Positions 1-8,306 of a stretch of 64,000 nucleotides of DNA are shown here, piece after piece; positions within the stretch are counted from its first letter, which is position 1; every line of letters starts with the position of its first letter. Made by a program: the position numbers and the translations under genes. Below the pieces are notes generated by a model. The model saw only the letters and a list, made by a program, of their open reading frames with translations, was not told the DNA's origin and did no database searches. Location: positions 1,054,001 through 1,118,000 of the forward strand of contig NZ_CP062260.1 of assembly GCF_014863545.1 (NCBI RefSeq), given 5' to 3'. The DNA comes from Paenibacillus sp. JNUCC32 (GTDB lineage Bacteria; Bacillota; Bacilli; Paenibacillales; Paenibacillaceae).

Positions 1-1
1 T

Positions 2-3000
2 TTGAAGGGGAAAGGAGAAAACGACATTTTTGAAAGCGCATCCAATGTAAATACCAACCTCGAGGGGTGGGAGTTGAAGGGCAACGGCAGGATGGAACAA
101 ACGGCAGAAGGTTTACGGCTTAGTTCCGATTCAAGTGAGAACGCAGCGGCGATTTCCGCAACCAGAGCGGATGATTTTGTCTATGAAGCCGATGTGATGA
201 TTACGGATATGCAAGCAGATGCTTCGCTGGTCTTTCGTTCAAGTGTTGACGGCTGGTCATCGTATATGCTGCAAATCGTGCCCAGCGCAGGCTTGGTACG
301 CCTCAAGGATGCCCGCGAAGGGAATGGAAGATTGAAGGTGGAAAAAGCGGTCGCGTTGAGTCGGGGGGACATCGTTCACCTTAAGGTCAAGGTGGTAGGC
401 AGCAATATCAAGGTATATTGGGGAAGCCAATATGAACCGATGATTGAAGTCGATGATACGGCTTATTCCACAGGATACCTGGGTCTTCATGTGTGGGACG
501 GTTCCGCCCTGTTTCAAAATATCAAGGTGAGCGAGTGGAAAGGCAACCTGTTCGGACCGGCAAATACGAGCGGGGACTGGCAGCCTGACATCAAAGGGCT
601 TAAGGGATCGGCATCGAAGGGGCTCGAAGCCTACAGGATCTATAAGAATGCGGCTGCGGATTATGTGCTGGAAGGCAATATCACCTTAGGGGGACAGGCT
701 GAAGCCGGGTTCTATTGGAGAGGGAACGATCAAGGAACGGAGGGATACGAAGCCGTATTCAGGAGAGAGGATGATCAGGTCCGGGTAACGCTGGAAACCT
801 CGGATGGAAAGGTGATTGGCGCATCGAGCCGTACCTATCCAAGCCTGCCAACAAGTGCGCATCATGTGGAGATCCACGTCTCCGGAGACAGTATTCAAAT
901 GGTTGTAGATGGTTACGAACCCGCTGCGATCCGCGTATCCGACGGAAGTTACGCGGGCGGATCGATCGGGATGAAGGTAAAGTCCGGAACGGCTTACTTT
1001 CAGGACGTTTACGTAACCCCGATGGCGGATTATTATACAGAGGAATATCGCCCGCAGTATCACTATAGCCCAATCCGAGGCTCGGCAAGCGATCCGAACG
1101 GATTGGTCTATTTTGAGGGGGAATATCATCTCTTCCATCAGGACGGAGGCCAGTGGGCGCATGCGGTCAGCCGGGATCTGGTGCATTGGAACCGGCTGCC
1201 GATCGCACTGCCTTGGAACGATCTCGGACATGTCTGGTCGGGTTCTGCCGTAGCCGATACAACGAACGCTTCAGGCCTGTTCGGGGATTCTGGAGGCAAA
1301 GGGCTCATTGCCTACTACACATCCTTCAATCCTGATCGGCCGGGCGGGAATCAGAAGATCGGACTTGCTTACAGCACCGATCACGGACGGACCTGGACGT
1401 ATTCGAAAGAACGGCCGATCCTCATCGAGAACCCGGGCAAACAGGGCGAGGATCCGGGAGGATGGGATTTTCGCGATCCTAAAGTGGTACGGGATGAAGC
1501 CAACAACCGCTGGATCATGGTGGTATCAGGGGGAGATCATATCCGTTTCTTTACCTCCGACAATCTGGTCGATTGGACCTTAACGGACCGTTTCGGGTAT
1601 GGGGAATATATCCGTGGAGGCGTGTGGGAATGCCCGGATCTGTTTCAGCTTGCCGTGGACGGCTCCGGTCAGCGCAAATGGGTGTTGATGATCAGCAGCG
1701 GCGCTAATCCGAACACCCAAGGCTCCGATGCGGAATATTTTATCGGCGATGTGACGCCAGACGGCAAATTTATGAATGATCATACGGCGGGGACCGTGCT
1801 GAGAACGGATTGGGGCAAGGAATTCTACGCCTCCATGTCTTTCTCCGACCTGCCGGACAATCGAAGAATCATGCTGGCATGGATGACGAACTGGGATTAC
1901 CCCTTCAGTTTTCCGACTTCGGGCTGGAAAGGTCAGCTGACCATCCCTAGAGAGCTGTCGCTCAGAACGACGAGTGAGGGGATACGTCTGCACCAGTCTC
2001 CAATCTCTGAGCTAGAGACCCTCCGGAATACGGTAATCCATGTGAATAACAGGCAAGTGACGGAGACCTCGCAGAATGTGTTAAAGGGGATTCAGGCCGG
2101 CGCGTTTGAAATCGAGGCGGAAGTCGAGATTCCGACAGACAGCAGCGAGCTGGAATTCGGCTTCCGGCTGCGGGAAGGCGGCGGACAACAGACGGTGGTC
2201 GGTTATAACAACTCCGCGCATCACATGTTCATTGACCGTTCGGCATCGGGAACCACGGATTTCTCCAGTCTGTTCTCGACCGAACACAAAGCTTTGCTGC
2301 ACCCCGTAGATGGAGTGGTCAAGCTGCGTATTTATGTCGATGAATCTTCCGTCGAGGTGTTCGGCAATGACGGAAACATTGTGTTCTCGGACGTTATTTT
2401 ACCGGATCTGGCCAGACGGGGGATGAGCTTTTACACTCTAGGCGGCCAAGTAAAGCTGAAATCCCTGAAGGTGCATGAGCTGGATTCTGTGTGGAGGCCT
2501 CTTGATCCATCGGAACCTGCTTCCCGCATCCTGCTGGATTCATACGAGCTGGACCTGTCCCGGGGACAGACCGAATCGTTGTACGCTGCCGTGGATCGTG
2601 TCCCGGGCAACGGGAAGAAACCTTTGGTATGGACATCCAGTCATCCCGAGACGGTCCGGATTATTTCATCCGATGAGACCCATGCCGTATTGAAAGCGGC
2701 GAATGCGGGAGAAGCCGTCATTACGGCCTCAACCCCAAACGGAAAAATATCGGCGAGCACCCGCGTGTTGGTCTCGAGCGGAACATTCAAAACGAATCTG
2801 ACGGGATGGAAACCGGATCTTAAGGCCTCGAAGTGGGTCCTTACCGAGCATGGAATCCGGGGCAGCCATTCGAGTGATGCTAATTATATGGCGCAAGAGA
2901 GGGCAGGAGACTTCACGTTCGAGGGAGACATGCGGCTTGGGGAAGCGGGCGGTGCCGGATCCATGCTGTTTCGGGCAAGCGGGGACGGCCGCAGCGGATA

Positions 3001-3682
3001 TTATCTGAATTTGGATCCTGGTTTGAAGTCGATTCGGCTCTTCTACATGGTCGAAGGTCGATTCGAGGAACGTCAAGTCCTGGCCAGCGTCCCCGACTTT
3101 ATCCAAGGGGGAAGAGCCTATCACCTGAGGATTGAAGCGAAAGGTCCGCATATTCAAGTCGGCGTGGACGGGAAGACGGTAATCGATGTGATGGACGGGA
3201 CATTTGCCGAAGGACATTTTGGGGTCAATGTGTTCGGCGGACAGGCTTCCTATCAAAATGTCTACGTCCGTCATTCGTCTGAAGCTCGACTGACGAAAAC
3301 CAGCATCACGAACGAAGCCGTGAACAAGGCGATCCATACCGAGAAATCCGTAAACGGCGAACCCGTTACCGTGAAGGAATCAACGGGTACGGGCAACCTG
3401 CTATGGGTATGGGTACCGACAGGAGAAGAAGGCACGTATTCCATTCGCACGCCGGAAGGGAAGGCTTTGGATATGGATACCGGGCTGAACCGGATTCAGT
3501 TATACACGTATCTCGGTTATAACAATCAGCGGTGGAGAGTAGAACGTCAGGAAGATGATACGGTAACCATCCGATCCGTCCACGATGGACGGGCGCTTGC
3601 CGTAAAGGCTGACGGTTCGGGGCTGGAATTGAATGAGCCGGATGCCGCTTCGGATCGTCAGCGATGGCGGCTTGGGCTTTGA
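2..3682 (+). CDS. Multidomain GH32 fructan hydrolase (levanase/inulinase type), 5' end missing
   Basis: This is a secreted-type glycoside hydrolase family 32 enzyme expected to hydrolyse beta-fructosides such as levan, inulin or sucrose. The reading frame is open from the window edge, so the true start and any signal peptide lie upstream. Visible order: two concanavalin/LamG-like modules (about residues 20-180 and 185-345), the five-bladed GH32 catalytic domain (about 350-690), the GH32 C-terminal beta-sandwich (about 700-840), a Big_2-like Ig domain (about 850-935), a third LamG-like module (about 940-1100) and a ricin-B-like beta-trefoil (about 1105-1226). The catalytic set is present: nucleophile Asp364 in SDPNG (the usual motif is NDPNG), Asp492 in FRDPK and acid/base Glu543 in WECPD. 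No sortase motif or membrane anchor is seen at the C-terminus. The exact fructan specificity cannot be read from sequence. Confidence 0.88.
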   Translation: MKGKGENDIFESASNVNTNLEGWELKGNGRMEQTAEGLRLSSDSSENAAAISATRADDFVYEADVMITDMQADASLVFRSSVDGWSSYMLQIVPSAGLVRLKDAREGNGRLKVEKAVALSRGDIVHLKVKVVGSNIKVYWGSQYEPMIEVDDTAYSTGYLGLHVWDGSALFQNIKVSEWKGNLFGPANTSGDWQPDIKGLKGSASKGLEAYRIYKNAAADYVLEGNITLGGQAEAGFYWRGNDQGTEGYEAVFRREDDQVRVTLETSDGKVIGASSRTYPSLPTSAHHVEIHVSGDSIQMVVDGYEPAAIRVSDGSYAGGSIGMKVKSGTAYFQDVYVTPMADYYTEEYRPQYHYSPIRGSASDPNGLVYFEGEYHLFHQDGGQWAHAVSRDLVHWNRLPIALPWNDLGHVWSGSAVADTTNASGLFGDSGGKGLIAYYTSFNPDRPGGNQKIGLAYSTDHGRTWTYSKERPILIENPGKQGEDPGGWDFRDPKVVRDEANNRWIMVVSGGDHIRFFTSDNLVDWTLTDRFGYGEYIRGGVWECPDLFQLAVDGSGQRKWVLMISSGANPNTQGSDAEYFIGDVTPDGKFMNDHTAGTVLRTDWGKEFYASMSFSDLPDNRRIMLAWMTNWDYPFSFPTSGWKGQLTIPRELSLRTTSEGIRLHQSPISELETLRNTVIHVNNRQVTETSQNVLKGIQAGAFEIEAEVEIPTDSSELEFGFRLREGGGQQTVVGYNNSAHHMFIDRSASGTTDFSSLFSTEHKALLHPVDGVVKLRIYVDESSVEVFGNDGNIVFSDVILPDLARRGMSFYTLGGQVKLKSLKVHELDSVWRPLDPSEPASRILLDSYELDLSRGQTESLYAAVDRVPGNGKKPLVWTSSHPETVRIISSDETHAVLKAANAGEAVITASTPNGKISASTRVLVSSGTFKTNLTGWKPDLKASKWVLTEHGIRGSHSSDANYMAQERAGDFTFEGDMRLGEAGGAGSMLFRASGDGRSGYYLNLDPGLKSIRLFYMVEGRFEERQVLASVPDFIQGGRAYHLRIEAKGPHIQVGVDGKTVIDVMDGTFAEGHFGVNVFGGQASYQNVYVRHSSEARLTKTSITNEAVNKAIHTEKSVNGEPVTVKESTGTGNLLWVWVPTGEEGTYSIRTPEGKALDMDTGLNRIQLYTYLGYNNQRWRVERQEDDTVTIRSVHDGRALAVKADGSGLELNEPDAASDRQRWRLGL

Positions 3683-3713
3683 AGCCAAGGATCGATAAAT
3701 CGAATAAAGGGAA

Positions 3714-3742
3714 GAGCTGCCGCTGTCGGCGGCTCTTTTTTT
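3714..3742 (+). terminator. Rho-independent terminator after the GH32 gene
   Basis: A 9-bp GC-rich stem (GAGCTGCCG with CGGCGGCTC, one G-T pair) with a 4-nt loop is followed directly by a run of seven or eight T. It lies 31 nt after the GH32 stop codon and separates that gene from rnhB. Confidence 0.85.
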
Positions 3743-3827
3743 CGGGGAGTATAACCGATGGTTCGCCGATGGACGAACCCATTCCTGCCGGGATGCGGAA
3801 CGGGATAAAAGGGTGACGCTCCCTGGC

Positions 3828-3849
3828 GAGTATGATACTCTAGAAGAGT
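3828..3849. repeat. Two overlapping 13-bp palindromes upstream of rnhB
   Basis: GAGTATGATACTC (3828-3840) and ACTCTAGAAGAGT (3837-3849) are each perfect inverted repeats and share four bases. They sit 84-105 nt before the rnhB start. A TG-n-TAGAAT sequence resembling an extended -10 lies just downstream. The rest of the 250-nt interval 3683-3932 holds the terminator listed separately and no gene that I can see. Confidence 0.4.
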
Positions 3850-3932
3850 TACTAGATTGATAGAATAGATGCGATACACCGTGTGAACGAATAGGCAACA
3901 AACGGTAATTCGGAACCAAAGGGGTTAAACCT

Positions 3933-4550
3933 ATGACAGATTTATTAATGTACGAGCGGGAGTATTGGAGCCGTTATATACATATTGCAGGCATCGACGA
4001 GGTCGGCCGCGGTTGTTTGTTCGGCGATGTGGTCGCTGCGGCGGTCATTATGCCGGAGGGGCTGGTCATTGAAGGAATTAACGATTCGAAGAAACTCAGT
4101 GCCAAGAAGCGGGAAACCCTATACGACCTTATCATGGAGCAGGCGCTGGCGGTCGGCGTCGGTTTGGTGGATGCGGAAACGATTGACCGCATTAACATTA
4201 AACAAGCGGCAAGACTTGCGATGAAGAAGGCGATCGAGCAGTTGGCGGTTCCCCCACAGTTTCTGCTTGTTGATGCCGAGAAGGTGGATTGCGATATTCC
4301 CCAGCGTGCCATCATTAAAGGGGACGCCAACAGCCAGTCCATTGGGGCAGCTTCCATTATAGCCAAGGTCACCCGCGATAGGCTGTGCGAGGGGGAATGG
4401 GAGGCGCGTTATCCGGAATACGGAATCGCCGTACATAAAGGCTATGCTACCAAGTTTCACCGGGAACAGCTGCAGCTGCACGGACCTACCGCCATGCATA
4501 GAAGAAGCTTTTTGAAAAATATGGAGATTGAGCAATTGTCCTTGTTCTAG
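3933..4550 (+). CDS. rnhB: Ribonuclease HII
   Basis: RNase HII cuts the RNA strand of RNA-DNA hybrids and removes single ribonucleotides embedded in DNA. The 205-residue product has the normal family length. The signature GIDEVGRG places the first two catalytic acids at Asp22 and Glu23. LLVDAEKVD supplies the third at Asp114, and the conserved ASIIAKVTRD segment follows. The ATG start has an AAAGGGG ribosome binding site. In B. subtilis rnhB also precedes ylqG and ylqH, as here, but follows rbgA; here a GH32 gene lies upstream instead. Confidence 0.97.
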   Translation: MTDLLMYEREYWSRYIHIAGIDEVGRGCLFGDVVAAAVIMPEGLVIEGINDSKKLSAKKRETLYDLIMEQALAVGVGLVDAETIDRINIKQAARLAMKKAIEQLAVPPQFLLVDAEKVDCDIPQRAIIKGDANSQSIGAASIIAKVTRDRLCEGEWEARYPEYGIAVHKGYATKFHREQLQLHGPTAMHRRSFLKNMEIEQLSLF

Positions 4551-4558
4551 ATTTCGAT

Positions 4559-4588
4559 GCAGCCCGCCCTCGTCAAAAGGCGGGCTGC
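4559..4588 (+). repeat. Perfect 10-bp hairpin between rnhB and the FliK-like gene
   Basis: GCAGCCCGCC (4559-4568) pairs perfectly with GGCGGGCTGC (4579-4588) around a 10-nt loop. No T run follows, so it is a poor intrinsic terminator. It may instead be an RNA processing or 3'-stabilising structure. It begins 9 nt after the rnhB stop. Confidence 0.6.
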
Positions 4589-4630
4589 TGCCGATATATA
4601 AGGTAAACAGAAGGTGTGGGAGGAACTATC

Positions 4631-6700
4631 GTGAACATCGGATCGTTGATTCGCGGACTCCTGGGCGAGCAGAAGCCGGGAGACGCCAAGACGTTGGAAC
4701 TTAAGCCGGGTCAAGTCGTTCGCGGTGTCGTTATGAACGTATCGGAGGACGGGCAGGAAGCGGTGGTGCAGATCCAGGGCGTTCAAGTGAAAGCGAAGCT
4801 GGAAACGCCGCTCCGAGCCGGGGAAACGGCTCTGCTGCAGGTTCAGCCGCCGGGAGAGGGAGGGACAGCCGTGCTTAAGCCTCTCAGCCAAACGCCGGGA
4901 CAGCCGTTGTCCCCTTCATCCATGGCTGAGGTGCTGGATTTTGCGGGTCTACCGGATACGAAGGAAAACCGCGAAATGATCCGGGGCATGCAGAACGCGG
5001 GAGTTCCCCTGACGAAGGACAATATTGCCATGTTCCGAGAGGCTTTGGCCGTAAAGCCTCCTCAGATCCCGGCCGCGGAATGGGCGGAGTCGGCTGCGAT
5101 CGCGTTTCACCGCGGACTGCCGATTAGCCCTGAAAGCGTAAAGGGACTGCATCAGGCCGTATTTGGACCCCAGCTGCATCAGCTGTTGCAGTCGCTGGAG
5201 CAGCAGCTGACGTCTGCTCTAAGCAACGGTATCGGAGGCGCAGCGGCTGCCGGGAAAAATGCAGCGTCCGCTGCGCCTCCGACGGCTGCTGGCGCAGAGG
5301 GCACCGCTGCCGCGCAGCAGCAAGCAGTAGCGGCGAACCATACTGCTGGAGGTACCGCGCAGGCCGGCTCAGGTCAGCAGGCGCTGCTGACCAAGCTGCA
5401 GGGCCTGCTGCAGCAGCTGCGCGGCGAGCTCGCGCAGCCATGGGCCAGCGGCGGCATGGCAGCGCCAGCCGCCGGACAACCCGCCGCCGTGCCCACAGGG
5501 CCGGCGGCAGCTCTTGGCGAAGGGGCCGCAGGCCCTTCGCCAAAGCTGCCCACCCCCGGCGCGGAGCCGTGGGTGGGGCGGCTCTTGAAGCTGCTCGGTG
5601 CGGAGCACGAGCAGCAGGCCCTGCGCGGGGCCGGGACGGCCCCCGCGGGTGAAGCGGCGCGCAGTGGCAGCACCGCGCCGGCAGCGCCAGCAGGGCAGCC
5701 TGCCGCGACGCCCGGAAGCGGCACGGCCGCGGGCACGGCTCACGGCGCCGCCGCGCCCGGAGCGAATGCGGCCGTGACCGCATCGGCAGCTGCTCCAACG
5801 GCAGCAGGCGCAACTGTACCGGCTCCGGCCGCAGCGCAGCCAACCGCTGCTGCGGCAGCCCAAGCTTCCCTGCCCGCCACTCCTGCCTCTGGCAGCGGGG
5901 GCGCAGCAGCGAACATGCCAGGAGCCTCCGCCACGCCAGGGAATGCGGCAAACGCGAACCAGCAGGCGCCGGGTATTCCGAATGCTCAGACCGGCGCCGC
6001 GAATCAGCCGGGTATTCCGAATGCTCAGACCGGCGCCGCGAATCAGCCGGGCTTGACGCACCCGGTAACGTCAACCGTACAGCAGCAAATAACCCAAGGC
6101 GTGCATCCGGCCGCCATGGCTTCAGGGCCATCGGGGGATTCGTCGCTTGCCCTGCAGGATACCCTGAAAGGGGTGCTGCTTCAGGTGCTGTCCAGCCAGG
6201 ATGCGCCTCCGGCGCTGAAGGAAGCGGCCCAGCAGGTCATTCAGCATTTAACGGGCCAGCAGCTCTTGCTGAATACCGATCGAACGGCGCCGTTCGCTCA
6301 GATCACGCTGTTCATACCTTTGCATGGCGCCGACGGGGAACAGACCGCGTCCGTACATATTCAATCCCGCAGAGGCCGTAAAGGCGAGCTGGATGCAACC
6401 AACTGCAGGCTGTTGTTCGACCTGGATATGAAGTTTCTGGGGCAGACCCTGATCGATGTGCAGGTTGTTGACCGGATCGTCAGCCTTAACTTTCGGAATG
6501 ATCAGCCATTTGCCGCGGAGCTGTTCGAAGGGACCAATCAGGAGTTGGCACAAGCCGTTTCGTCGATCGGCTACCAATTGCTCAGCGTCAAAACAGAACC
6601 GCTGCCCCTGGATTCGCTGCCGGCAGCAGAAGATTCCGTGCAGGGAACGGCAGCCGAATACACCCCTCAGGTTTATAAAGGGGTGGACATGCGGATATGA
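4631..6700 (+). CDS. ylqG: FliK-like protein (YlqG family), Ala/Pro-rich linker
   Basis: The family has no firmly assigned function. The product (689 residues from the GTG start, which has GGGAGGA 6 nt upstream) has three parts. Residues 1-200 form a folded N-terminal region with a small beta domain near residues 20-85. A long low-complexity Ala/Gly/Pro/Thr/Gln linker spans about 200-500. The C-terminal part, about 515-689, resembles the hook-length-control C-terminal domain of FliK (beta-rich stretch around LFIPLHG and FDLDMKFLG). The linker DNA is far more GC-rich than its neighbours and contains a 39-bp tandem duplication. The stop overlaps the next start (ATGA), so it is probably translationally coupled to the FlhB-C-like gene. 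The pairing of a FliK-like with an FlhB-like protein suggests a role near the flagellar export gate, but this is inference. Confidence 0.72.
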   Translation: MNIGSLIRGLLGEQKPGDAKTLELKPGQVVRGVVMNVSEDGQEAVVQIQGVQVKAKLETPLRAGETALLQVQPPGEGGTAVLKPLSQTPGQPLSPSSMAEVLDFAGLPDTKENREMIRGMQNAGVPLTKDNIAMFREALAVKPPQIPAAEWAESAAIAFHRGLPISPESVKGLHQAVFGPQLHQLLQSLEQQLTSALSNGIGGAAAAGKNAASAAPPTAAGAEGTAAAQQQAVAANHTAGGTAQAGSGQQALLTKLQGLLQQLRGELAQPWASGGMAAPAAGQPAAVPTGPAAALGEGAAGPSPKLPTPGAEPWVGRLLKLLGAEHEQQALRGAGTAPAGEAARSGSTAPAAPAGQPAATPGSGTAAGTAHGAAAPGANAAVTASAAAPTAAGATVPAPAAAQPTAAAAAQASLPATPASGSGGAAANMPGASATPGNAANANQQAPGIPNAQTGAANQPGIPNAQTGAANQPGLTHPVTSTVQQQITQGVHPAAMASGPSGDSSLALQDTLKGVLLQVLSSQDAPPALKEAAQQVIQHLTGQQLLLNTDRTAPFAQITLFIPLHGADGEQTASVHIQSRRGRKGELDATNCRLLFDLDMKFLGQTLIDVQVVDRIVSLNFRNDQPFAAELFEGTNQELAQAVSSIGYQLLSVKTEPLPLDSLPAAEDSVQGTAAEYTPQVYKGVDMRI
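5969..6046 (+). repeat. 39-bp tandem duplication inside the FliK-like gene
   Basis: Two identical 39-nt units, 5969-6007 and 6008-6046, lie head to tail and are followed by the first bases of a third copy. Each encodes the 13 residues PGIPNAQTGAANQ in frame, so copy-number change would lengthen or shorten the linker without a frameshift. Confidence 0.9.
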
Positions 6701-7011
6701 GCAAGCTAGAGAAAGAGGAAGGGTCAATCACCGCCATGAAAAAGGCGGTTGCGCTTAAATATACGCCCGGCGAAAGCGAAGCGCCGGTCGTGGTTGCCAA
6801 GGGACAAGGCAAACTGGCGGAGTCTATATTGGATAAAGCCAAAGAGCATGGCGTTCCCGTGCAGGAAGATGCTGCCTTGGTGGAGATTCTCTCCAAGCTG
6901 GATCTGGATCAGCAGATTCCGGAGGAGCTGTACCAGCTGGTTGCGGAAGTGCTGACGTATGTTTATCGTGCGGATCGTCAAGCGAAGGACGGAGGGATGA
7001 TGCCGTCATGA
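6697..7011 (+). CDS. ylqH: FlhB C-terminal-domain-like protein (YlqH/FlhX type)
   Basis: This 104-residue soluble protein matches only the cytoplasmic end of FlhB, the substrate-specificity switch of the flagellar export apparatus. Its segment [20 protein letters not shown] parallels AVAIKYDGSTMEAPQIIAKG in the full FlhB of this same window, and both end in a VAEVL(T/A)YVY helix. It lacks the FlhB membrane segments and the self-cleaving NPTH motif. Related stand-alone proteins (FlhX in Helicobacter) can substitute for the cleaved FlhB C-terminal fragment. The start overlaps the preceding stop (ATGA), and its own stop overlaps yraN. Confidence 0.85.
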   Translation: MSKLEKEEGSITAMKKAVALKYTPGESEAPVVVAKGQGKLAESILDKAKEHGVPVQEDAALVEILSKLDLDQQIPEELYQLVAEVLTYVYRADRQAKDGGMMPS

Positions 7012-7391
7012 CCTCGCCATCCGGAAAAAAGGACAACCGCAAGCAAAAAGGAGCGGCTGCCGAAGAATTGGCGGCCGCCGCCCTGATTAAAAAAGGATAC
7101 CGGATTCTGGACCGGAACTGGCGCTGCCGTTTTGGAGAATTGGACATCGTGGCGGAAACAGGGGAGACTCTTGTGGTGATCGAGGTAAGGAGCCGAAGCG
7201 GTACGACCCGCTTCGGCACGCCCTCCGAGTCCGTGAACGCCCGCAAAGTGATGCAGGTCCGTAACACGGCCCAGCAGTATGTTCACCAGAAGCGTTATTA
7301 CGAACGGACGATACGTTTCGACGTCATTTCGGTTATGCTCCGGGAAGACATGACGGCAGATTCGATGGATCATATCGAGAATGCATTTTAA
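7008..7391 (+). CDS. YraN/UPF0102 family nuclease-fold protein
   Basis: This small 127-residue member of UPF0102 has a restriction-endonuclease-like fold. The typical residues are visible: the [18 protein letters not shown] helix, then FGELDIVA and VVIEVRSRS, which supply the acidic E/D...D...ExR set where most relatives have ExK. The cellular role is unproven. Homologues often sit near rnhB, comM and dprA, as here. The start ATGA overlaps the ylqH stop. A strong two-way terminator follows the gene. Confidence 0.88.
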   Translation: MTSPSGKKDNRKQKGAAAEELAAAALIKKGYRILDRNWRCRFGELDIVAETGETLVVIEVRSRSGTTRFGTPSESVNARKVMQVRNTAQQYVHQKRYYERTIRFDVISVMLREDMTADSMDHIENAF

Positions 7392-7427
7392 GTTGGATCT
7401 GATCCGAATCGATAAGAATAACCATAG

Positions 7428-7462
7428 AAACAGGTGAGGGCCCCTTGATCCCTCACCTGTTT
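7428..7462. terminator. Bidirectional terminator between convergent operons
   Basis: A perfect 13-bp stem (AAACAGGTGAGGG with CCCTCACCTGTTT) surrounds a 9-nt loop. The A-rich left arm and T-rich right arm let it act on both strands. It lies between the stop of yraN (plus) and the stop of the GNAT-VOC gene (minus). Confidence 0.85.
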
Positions 7463-7482
7463 CTGCATAATGGCCGTTCTCT

Positions 7483-8289
7483 TTAATACGAGCATACTTC
7501 CAGACAATTGTCGTCCAGGTCATAGAATGTAAAATAGGTTGCGCCGTATTCCAGGATGGTATCGACCCGTACGTTTTGTTTCCTCAGATGCCGATATGCG
7601 TCCTCCACGTTCGGAACGAAAAAATTAAACAGGGCATGCCGGCGCTCAAAGTATCTCTCTTCTTCTGTTGAGAAAAGGGTAAGGGAGGTTTGTCCGAACA
7701 GAATGCATTGATACTCCCCTTGCTCGCTCTCCCAGCCGATTCTGCCCCCAAGAACGCCTGTGTACCATTCTTTAGCAGCTTTTATATTCCTCGTGGGGAC
7801 AAAGACGGTGTCGATATGCTGAAATATGGAAACGCTCATGCTATCCTTCCTCTCGGCTTTTTTCTTGCTCCAAATCATAATATGCTCTTGTTGCCCTGTA
7901 TCGGGATCCACGGTTTCTTCAAGGCGTTCAAAACCGTTCTTCGCGTAGAAGCGGAGTGCCCTTTGGTTATCCGCATATACCCGAAGCTTCAACGTATCTC
8001 GAAGGTCCATGGCATAGCGAAGAAGGGCTTTCCCCCATCCTTGATTTTGGCGGCTTGGATCGATGAACAATGCCGCTAAATCCTCGCCTACAAGGGAGAC
8101 AAAGCCTCGGACTTGACCTGATTCCTCCAATAGATAAGTTTCGGCCATCGGGAGGTATACCTCCCGCATGTCCTCCTGCTTGGATTCCCAATACTCGGCG
8201 GGTATAAAATGATGCGCCTCTTTGGAAGCGGCCAGCCATATTTCGATAAGGACATTTAGATCTTCATTGGTCATCTGTCTGATCATCAT
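7483..8289 (-). CDS. Fusion of GNAT acetyltransferase and VOC (glyoxalase/bleomycin-resistance) domain
   Basis: The protein has two recognisable halves. The first 145 or so residues form a GNAT N-acetyltransferase, with the acetyl-CoA loop near RQNQGWGKALL and the closing beta strand RFYAKNGFERL, close to the YjaB/PhnO type. After a short KKKAERKD linker, the last 120 residues form a VOC fold, with a first strand FQHIDTVFVPT, a central YQCILFGQTSLTLF and an ending DLDDNCLEVCSY. The His and Glu at metal positions are consistent with a VOC domain but its substrate is unknown. I chose the ATG at 8289, which has GGAG 10 nt upstream. An ATG at 8310 overlaps the comM stop as ATGA and would add seven residues. 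The pair is probably co-transcribed with comM. GNAT-VOC fusion is uncommon; resistance or detoxification is only a guess. Confidence 0.82.
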   Translation of the reverse strand: MMIRQMTNEDLNVLIEIWLAASKEAHHFIPAEYWESKQEDMREVYLPMAETYLLEESGQVRGFVSLVGEDLAALFIDPSRQNQGWGKALLRYAMDLRDTLKLRVYADNQRALRFYAKNGFERLEETVDPDTGQQEHIMIWSKKKAERKDSMSVSIFQHIDTVFVPTRNIKAAKEWYTGVLGGRIGWESEQGEYQCILFGQTSLTLFSTEEERYFERRHALFNFFVPNVEDAYRHLRKQNVRVDTILEYGATYFTFYDLDDNCLEVCSY

Positions 8290-8306
8290 AGGGTATCGAC
8301 TCCATT

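Noticed and set aside
5124..6131. Minus-strand frame of 335 codons, and other long minus and plus frames in the same stretch
   Set aside because: They lie opposite the GC-rich FliK-like linker, where stop codons are rare. The translation is an Arg/Ala/Ser-rich mix without domains, and the plus strand has a good start, ribosome site and coupled neighbours.
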